This document shows, piece after piece, positions 59,422 to 64,000 of a stretch of DNA of 64,000 nt. Source of the DNA: an uncultured Ruminococcus sp. (GTDB taxonomy: Bacteria > Bacillota > Clostridia > Oscillospirales > Acutalibacteraceae). The position numbers were made by a program, and so were the translations under genes. Numbering within the stretch: position 1 is the first letter of the stretch; each line of letters starts with the position of its first letter. The DNA is taken from positions 42,205-106,204 of the forward strand of contig CADCKR010000003.1 in NCBI GenBank assembly GCA_902802105.1, written 5' to 3'. The notes under the pieces were generated by a model, which was not told the DNA's origin, made no database searches, and was given only the letters and a program-made list of their open reading frames with translations.

Positions 59422-60777
59422 TCAGACTCCTATCTTCTCTTTTATGAGATCTGCAGTTTCCTGCGCAAGCCTTGTGATAAGCTCCTTGTCAAGCCCTTCA
59501 AGCATTACCCTTACCAGCGGTTCTGTGCCCGAAAGCCTTACAAGTATCCTTCCGTCATTGCCAAGCTGAGCCTTTACTTCCTCTATCTTCTGCTTTACCG
59601 CCTGATTGGTAAAGAAATGCAGCTTGCCCTCATTGGTAACTCTGACATTGATAAGCACCTGCGGATATTTCGTCATAAGCGTTGCAATGCTCGAAAGCTT
59701 TGCTTTGCGCCTGTTGACAAGGCTCAGAAGCTGTGCCGCAGTAAGCTGACCGTCGCCGGTAGTAGCGTGATCCAGAAATATAATATGCCCCGACTGCTCG
59801 CCGCCGAAATTATAGCCCTCTCTGAGCATCGCCTCTAAAACGTACCTGTCGCCCACATCCGTTGAGATAAATTTAAGTCCGTTATCACTGCAAAAACGGC
59901 TGAAACCCATATTGGACATTACTGTGCCTACAGCCGCATTCTTTTTGAGCCTATTGCGTGAAGCAAGGTCAAGCGCACATATAGCCATGATAAAATCGCC
60001 GTCTATGACACTGCCGTTTTCGTCTACAGCAAGACATCTGTCTGCATCGCCGTCAAAAGCAACGCCGGCTTCAAGACCGTTCTCAACCACAAATTTCTGA
60101 AGGCTTTCAAGATGCGTTGAACCGCAGTTATCGTTGATGTTAGTTCCGTCCGGCTTATCCGCAAGCATAAAGCACTCAGCGCCAAGCCTTGTAAAAAGCG
60201 TCTCTGCTGTGCTTGAAGCAGAACCGTTTGAGCAGTCGATGCCTATCCTCATGCCGTCAAGACGGTAGGGCACCGTACTGATAATGTGGTCAATATAATC
60301 CTCACGTGCGTTTTCGGCTCTGCTCACACGTCCAAGACCGTCACCGACAGGCTTGAGGAACGGCTTTGACTTGTCGATAACGATAGACTCTATCTCTGCC
60401 TCAAGCGCATCCGGCAGCTTGTAGCCGTCACTTGAAAAGACCTTTATGCCGTTGTATTCAAACGGATTGTGTGATGCAGAGATCATGATACCTGCATCAG
60501 CCTTGTATTTTTTGATAAGGTAAGCCACCGCAGGCGTCGGCACTGCACCCAGAAGCACAACATCCGCTCCGACAGAGCACAGTCCCGCGATGAGTGCGCC
60601 TTCAAGCATATATGATGAACGTCTTGTGTCCTTGCCGATAAGGACCTTCGGGTGGCTGTTCTCACAATTTTCAGTGAGCACCATTGCAGCAGCCCTGCCG
60701 ATATTCATTGCAAGCTCACAGGTAAGCTCCGTATTTGCAATACCTCTTGCGCCGTCTGTTCCGAATAACCTTCCCAT
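59422..60777 (-). CDS. glmM: phosphoglucosamine mutase
   Basis: 451 residues; glucosamine-6-P to glucosamine-1-P for UDP-GlcNAc and peptidoglycan. MGRLFGTDGARGIAN opens the protein, the phosphoserine loop is ISASHNPFEYNG, the metal loop is DGDADRC, the sugar loop is GGEQSGHI, and RLSGTEPLVRVM closes it. The ATG at 60777 is preferred to a GTG directly before it, given the spacing to GGAG. Confidence 0.97.
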   Translation of the reverse strand: MGRLFGTDGARGIANTELTCELAMNIGRAAAMVLTENCENSHPKVLIGKDTRRSSYMLEGALIAGLCSVGADVVLLGAVPTPAVAYLIKKYKADAGIMISASHNPFEYNGIKVFSSDGYKLPDALEAEIESIVIDKSKPFLKPVGDGLGRVSRAENAREDYIDHIISTVPYRLDGMRIGIDCSNGSASSTAETLFTRLGAECFMLADKPDGTNINDNCGSTHLESLQKFVVENGLEAGVAFDGDADRCLAVDENGSVIDGDFIMAICALDLASRNRLKKNAAVGTVMSNMGFSRFCSDNGLKFISTDVGDRYVLEAMLREGYNFGGEQSGHIIFLDHATTGDGQLTAAQLLSLVNRRKAKLSSIATLMTKYPQVLINVRVTNEGKLHFFTNQAVKQKIEEVKAQLGNDGRILVRLSGTEPLVRVMLEGLDKELITRLAQETADLIKEKIGV

Positions 60778-60834
60778 CACAATTCTCCTTTTCTTTTATT
60801 TTTTATGTTTATGCATAAGCACAGCGATATATAC

Positions 60835-60900
60835 CCTATGGAAATCAATTTTTAAGGAAGCACTGATTAAATCGAGTGCTCATATTGCGCCGTCAGATTT
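60835..60900 (+). repeat. fragment of the dispersed intergenic repeat, copy E
   Basis: GGAAATCAATTTTTAAGGAA (60840-60859) shares only the opening block of copies A-C, then diverges. It lies between the tsaD-like gene and glmM. Confidence 0.35.
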
Positions 60901-61845
60901 TCAGGCAAGCGGTATTGCCTTAAATTTCAGTGCGCACAGATAAGCCGTGCCTGCCGCATTATCCGCAGAAAACTCCGGCTCGGCAAAATAAGCGCTGCAT
61001 CCCTTTGAGAGCTTCTCCCGAATGAGCCTGTCAGACATTACTCCTCCCGCAAAAAGCACCGGTATGCTGCCGTATTTTTCAAGCAGGGCATCACGCATGG
61101 AGCAAAGTGTCTTTTCAACGCAGGCAAGGCAAAGAGCTGCAACGTCCTCTTTTGATGCACCGCTCTCATAAGCCCTTCTGCACAGGTTTTCTATGCCCGA
61201 AAGACAGCAGTCGCAGCCCTTGATTGTCGCTCTGCCCTTTGGGAAAGCTTTTGCTCCTGCCGCAGCTTTTTCAAGCTCCTTGCCGCACGGAAAATCCATT
61301 CCAAGCATGACTCCTACCCTGTCGATAAGCTGTCCGGCATTGAGGTCAAGTGTTTTTGCCGCTATTTCTGTACGAAGTATCATTTCCGGATCCGGCTCAG
61401 CAAGAACGGCCTCGGTCGTTCCTCCCGAAACATGGAATGCCAGAAAGCGCTCATTCAGCAGACCGGTATTTCCTGCCGAATATGCCGCCGCTGCGATATG
61501 TCCGCACTGGTGCGAAAACGTATACAGCGGAAGCTTCATCGCCGCAGCAAGGCACCTTGCCGCAGAAAGTCCGACCGTAAAGCACGGCATATATGAGCCT
61601 TCAACATCTCTCGGCTTTGATGAAACACCTATAGCGTCAATACTGCCGTTAAATTCCGAAAGCAGTTCTTCAATTATCTGCGGGAGCTGCTGCGTATGGT
61701 GAAACACCGCATCGCTCTGACGCAGACCGCACTCTCCGCTTTTTACGGGCAGGAGCTTTTTCTTCTGCACAATACCGCTTACGGTATCATATAAAGCTGC
61801 CGAGGTGGTATAATTGCTTGTATCTATTCCAAGAAAACAGGGCAT
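60901..61845 (-). CDS. Kae1/TsaD-like protein (Gcp family paralogue)
   Basis: 314 residues of the ASKHA fold shared with TsaD, the t6A37 tRNA-modifying enzyme. GIDTSNYTTSAALYD opens it, the metal-binding pair is in FSHQCGHIAAA (HxxxH), and nucleotide motifs GGTTEAVL and LFAGGVMSDR follow. It is shorter than usual TsaD and is the second, clostridial form often found beside nusB. Whether it forms t6A or replaces TsaD cannot be told from this window. ATG overlaps the nusB stop (TAATG). Confidence 0.85.
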   Translation of the reverse strand: MPCFLGIDTSNYTTSAALYDTVSGIVQKKKLLPVKSGECGLRQSDAVFHHTQQLPQIIEELLSEFNGSIDAIGVSSKPRDVEGSYMPCFTVGLSAARCLAAAMKLPLYTFSHQCGHIAAAAYSAGNTGLLNERFLAFHVSGGTTEAVLAEPDPEMILRTEIAAKTLDLNAGQLIDRVGVMLGMDFPCGKELEKAAAGAKAFPKGRATIKGCDCCLSGIENLCRRAYESGASKEDVAALCLACVEKTLCSMRDALLEKYGSIPVLFAGGVMSDRLIREKLSKGCSAYFAEPEFSADNAAGTAYLCALKFKAIPLA

Positions 61846-62288
61846 TATTTATCACCGCTTTTTCCGAGCTTTTTTGCGGCCGAGCCAAGCACGCCGTTCA
61901 CAAAGGAAGCATCCGCTGCGGCAGCGTAATTCTTGGCAAGCTCAACGGCTTCATTTATAGACACGCTCACAGGAACATCCTTAACGAAAAGCATCTCGAA
62001 CACGGCTATGCGAAGTATCGTCAAAGATATCTTTGATATCCTGTTCTTCTTCCATCCCCTGAGATTTTCTTCTATTATCGCGTCTATCTCGTCAATATGC
62101 TCCTCAACGCCTCTGACAACGAGCTTCGCATAATCGCTTATCTCTGTATCGCGGGCATCAACGGCATCCTCAAACACCTGATCTGCGCTGTCGTCACGGA
62201 ACAGCCGCTCGAAAACGAGATCAAGTGCCTGTTGTCTTTCCTCACGTCTGCTGAGGGGCTTTTTTTCTTTGTTTTCCGACTGAGCCAT
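61845..62288 (-). CDS. nusB: transcription antitermination factor NusB
   Basis: 147 residues, all-helical RNA-binding protein that acts with NusE on rRNA operons. SRREERQQALDLVFERLF, then ISLTILRIAVFEMLF, VSVSINEAVELAKNYA, and FVNGVLGSAAKKL fit the family. Between tyrS and the tsaD-like gene. Confidence 0.96.
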   Translation of the reverse strand: MAQSENKEKKPLSRREERQQALDLVFERLFRDDSADQVFEDAVDARDTEISDYAKLVVRGVEEHIDEIDAIIEENLRGWKKNRISKISLTILRIAVFEMLFVKDVPVSVSINEAVELAKNYAAAADASFVNGVLGSAAKKLGKSGDK

Positions 62289-62321
62289 TTCGCAACTCTC
62301 CGTTCTGTTATTTAAATCACC

Positions 62322-63548
62322 TTATTTAAGTATCACCTTATGGAATACCTTCTTGCCCTTCTTTATAACAACAAAGCCCTTCTCAAAGGCAGACACATTC
62401 ACCTCTGCCTTGAAGTCTGTTATCTTTTCATCATCAACAGATATACCGCCCTGCTGTATGAGCCTTCTGGCCTCGCCCTTGGAGGGAGCAAGCTTTGTTT
62501 CAACGAGCAGGTCAACGAGTACGGCTGCTCCGTTATTGAAAAGCTCCTGTCCTATCTCTGTTGAAGGCATATTGTCTGTGTCAGACTTGCTGCCAAAGAG
62601 CGCCCTTGCGCCTTCAAGAGCCTTGGCTGCTTCTTCCTCGCCGTGAACAAGCTTGGTAAGCTCATAAGCAAGTATCTCCTTAGCCTTGTTCAGCTCACTT
62701 CCTTCCAGCTTTGCAAGCTCCCTGATCTCATCCATCGGCAGGAAGGTAAGCATTTTAAGGCACTTGATAACATCTTCATCAGAAACATTTCTCCAGTACT
62801 GGAAGAAATCGAAGGGGCTTGTCTTTTCGGCATCGAGCCATACTGCGCCCTTTTCCGTCTTGCCCATCTTCTTGCCCTCAGAGTTGAGCAGAAGGTTGAT
62901 AGTCATTGCATAAGCGTCCTTGCCGAGCTTTCTTCTGATAAGCTCTGTGCCGCCGAGCATATTGCTCCACTGGTCATCGCCGCCGAACTGCAGGTTGCAG
63001 CCGAAGCGCTGGAACAGTGAAAGGAAGTCGTAGCTCTGCATTATCATGTAGTTGAATTCAAGGAAGCTGAGTCCTCTTTCCATACGCTGCTTGTAGCACT
63101 CAGCCGTCAGCATACGGTTAACACTGAAACAGGCGCCTACATCTCTGAGCAGCTCAACATAATTGAGTTTGAGCAGCCAGTCGGCATTGTTTACCATCAT
63201 TGCTTTGCCTTCGGAGAAATCTATAAAGCGGCTCATCTGCTTCTTGAAGCAGTCGCAGTTGTGCTGTATAGTCTCCTGAGTCATCATTTTTCTCATGTCT
63301 GTTTTGCCTGACGGGTCGCCGATCATGGCAGTGCCGCCGCCGATAAGCGCTATCGGCTTGTTGCCTGCCATCTGTAGTCTTTTCATAAGGCAGAGTGCCA
63401 TGAAATGCCCTACATGAAGGCTGTCTGCTGTCGGGTCAAAGCCGATGTAGAACACTGCTTTTCCGCTGTTGACAAGCTCTCTTATCTCGTTTTCGTCCGT
63501 CATCTGAGCGATAAGTCCACGCTCCTGAAGTTCTTCAAATACTCCCAT
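62322..63548 (-). CDS. tyrS: tyrosine--tRNA ligase
   Basis: 408 residues, class I synthetase. HVGH after FDPTADSL, the tyrosine site [26 protein letters not shown] in place of KMSKS, and a C-terminal S4 domain ([13 protein letters not shown]). ATG at 63548 follows AAAGGA; the six-codon longer frame covers that site. Controlled by the T-box at 63582-63857. Confidence 0.97.
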   Translation of the reverse strand: MGVFEELQERGLIAQMTDENEIRELVNSGKAVFYIGFDPTADSLHVGHFMALCLMKRLQMAGNKPIALIGGGTAMIGDPSGKTDMRKMMTQETIQHNCDCFKKQMSRFIDFSEGKAMMVNNADWLLKLNYVELLRDVGACFSVNRMLTAECYKQRMERGLSFLEFNYMIMQSYDFLSLFQRFGCNLQFGGDDQWSNMLGGTELIRRKLGKDAYAMTINLLLNSEGKKMGKTEKGAVWLDAEKTSPFDFFQYWRNVSDEDVIKCLKMLTFLPMDEIRELAKLEGSELNKAKEILAYELTKLVHGEEEAAKALEGARALFGSKSDTDNMPSTEIGQELFNNGAAVLVDLLVETKLAPSKGEARRLIQQGGISVDDEKITDFKAEVNVSAFEKGFVVIKKGKKVFHKVILK

Positions 63549-63581
63549 TTTCTTATGTCCTTTCATTTTTGATATGGGGAC

Positions 63582-63857
63582 AAAAAACGCCCCCTGTATT
63601 AACAGAGGGCGATAAATTACCGCGGTACCACCTCAATTTGCCGCTGCATTCCCACAACGGCCTTACGGACTGCATACACAGTCTCCCACTGTAACGTGTG
63701 CTAAACGGTCAGACCTAATCCCGGCACAGAAGATGCCCTCGTTTCTCAGCCTGACGGCTCAAAGATGTATTTCAGTACGGCACTGACGGATATTTTCACC
63801 AGCCATATCCTCTCTGCGGACAGCTCACCGACCTACTTTTTCTTATCACAGCCGATA
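63582..63857 (-). promoter_or_regulatory. tyrosyl T-box riboswitch
   Basis: About 275 bases of leader before tyrS. The T-box sequence AGGTGGTACCGCGGT lies at 63619-63633 (minus strand), followed by the terminator CGCCCTCTG/CAGGGGGCG and TTTTTTG (63582-63612). Stem I has the AGAGAGG and GGTGAAA motifs, and the specifier bulge reads GAAATACATC, in which TAC is a tyrosine codon. Uncharged tRNA-Tyr would pair with both sites and allow read-through. Confidence 0.93.
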
Positions 63858-63863
63858 TGTCTT

Positions 63864-63892
63864 AGTATATACAACTTTCATTAATTTGTCAA
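63864..63892 (-). promoter_or_regulatory. promoter of tyrS-nusB-tsaD-like operon
   Basis: TTGACA (63887-63892) and TATACT (63864-63869) with a 17-base spacer, on the minus strand, just upstream of the T-box leader. The last 108 bases of the window hold no supported feature. Confidence 0.85.
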
Positions 63893-64000
63893 CGGTTATT
63901 TATCCCGATTCCAGGGTTTTTGAATGAGTAAAGAAATTATGAACAAATCCAATTAAAGACGATTTTATCAAGATAAGAGGAGTCAAGAAGGCATTTAAAT

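Noticed and set aside
59163-59447. Frames across the GC-rich array
   Set aside because: Open only because the repeat unit lacks stops. There is no start site, and the sequence runs into the glmM terminator and gene end.
1-64000. CRISPR array, defence island or toxin-antitoxin pair
   Set aside because: No regularly spaced identical repeats and no nuclease, restriction or antitoxin genes. The only arrays are the domain duplication and the GC-rich units.

Overview
The window looks like the chromosome of an endospore-forming, anaerobic clostridium, most likely a Ruminococcus-like member of the Oscillospiraceae (inference from gene content and style; no species is claimed). The evidence is a clostridial CtsR/McsA/McsB/ClpC stress operon, the sporulation genes spoVM and spoIVB, a PASTA kinase/PP2C pair, a tyrosyl T-box, strong AGGAGG ribosome sites, sigma-A promoters with 17-bp spacers, and Bacillus-like synteny of the yicC-remA-gmk-rpoZ-priA-def-fmt-rsmB-rlmN-prpC-prkC-rsgA-thiN block.

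Layout. 1-6.3 kb: a CYTH/AAA ATPase gene ending inside a 158-bp repeat, then the ctsR operon on the minus strand with a CtsR box. 6.4-10.6 kb, plus strand: tRNA-Leu(CAA), then a three-gene unit of PlsC-like acyltransferase, GT8 glycosyltransferase and a GT8-acyltransferase fusion. 10.6-13.4 kb: two secreted proteins built of Big_2 Ig-like domains (one with BspA-type leucine-rich repeats). 13.5-20.2 kb, plus strand: a possible IS200/IS605 relic, an acidic membrane protein, valS, folC and an Orn/Lys/Arg decarboxylase. 20.3-23.8 kb: a DUF3592-like membrane protein, a second copy of the 158-bp repeat, a phage-type lysis cassette (XhlA-like, r1t-type holin, GH25 endolysin) and a PAP2 phosphatase. 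23.9-37.5 kb, minus strand: spoVM with an upstream 49-residue membrane peptide, then the large housekeeping operon that runs from yicC down to thiN. 37.7-41.5 kb, plus strand: spoIVB with an altered C-terminus, then feoA-feoB. 41.5-52.6 kb, minus strand: dxs-tlyA-nadK-argR-recN-HIT-comEC-holA-rnmV-rnz. 52.8-64 kb, minus strand: xseA-xseB-ispA, ruvC-phosphatase-ruvA-ruvB, a GT2 protein, glmM, and a tyrS-nusB-tsaD-like operon led by a T-box.

Most of the window is ordinary core genome: translation quality and processing (def, fmt, rlmN, rsmB, rsgA, rnmV, rnz, valS, tyrS), DNA repair and recombination (recN, ruvABC, xseAB, priA), isoprenoid synthesis (dxs, ispA), phosphorylation signalling (prkC/prpC) and proteolysis (McsB/ClpC). 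The unusual material is in the gaps: a nearly identical pair of 158-bp inverted cloverleaf-like elements 21 kb apart, a degenerate dispersed repeat family at five operon borders, a GC-rich tandem array, and two small genes (spoVM and its neighbour) that are below normal gene-calling size. I do not see a CRISPR array, a defence island or an intact mobile element.
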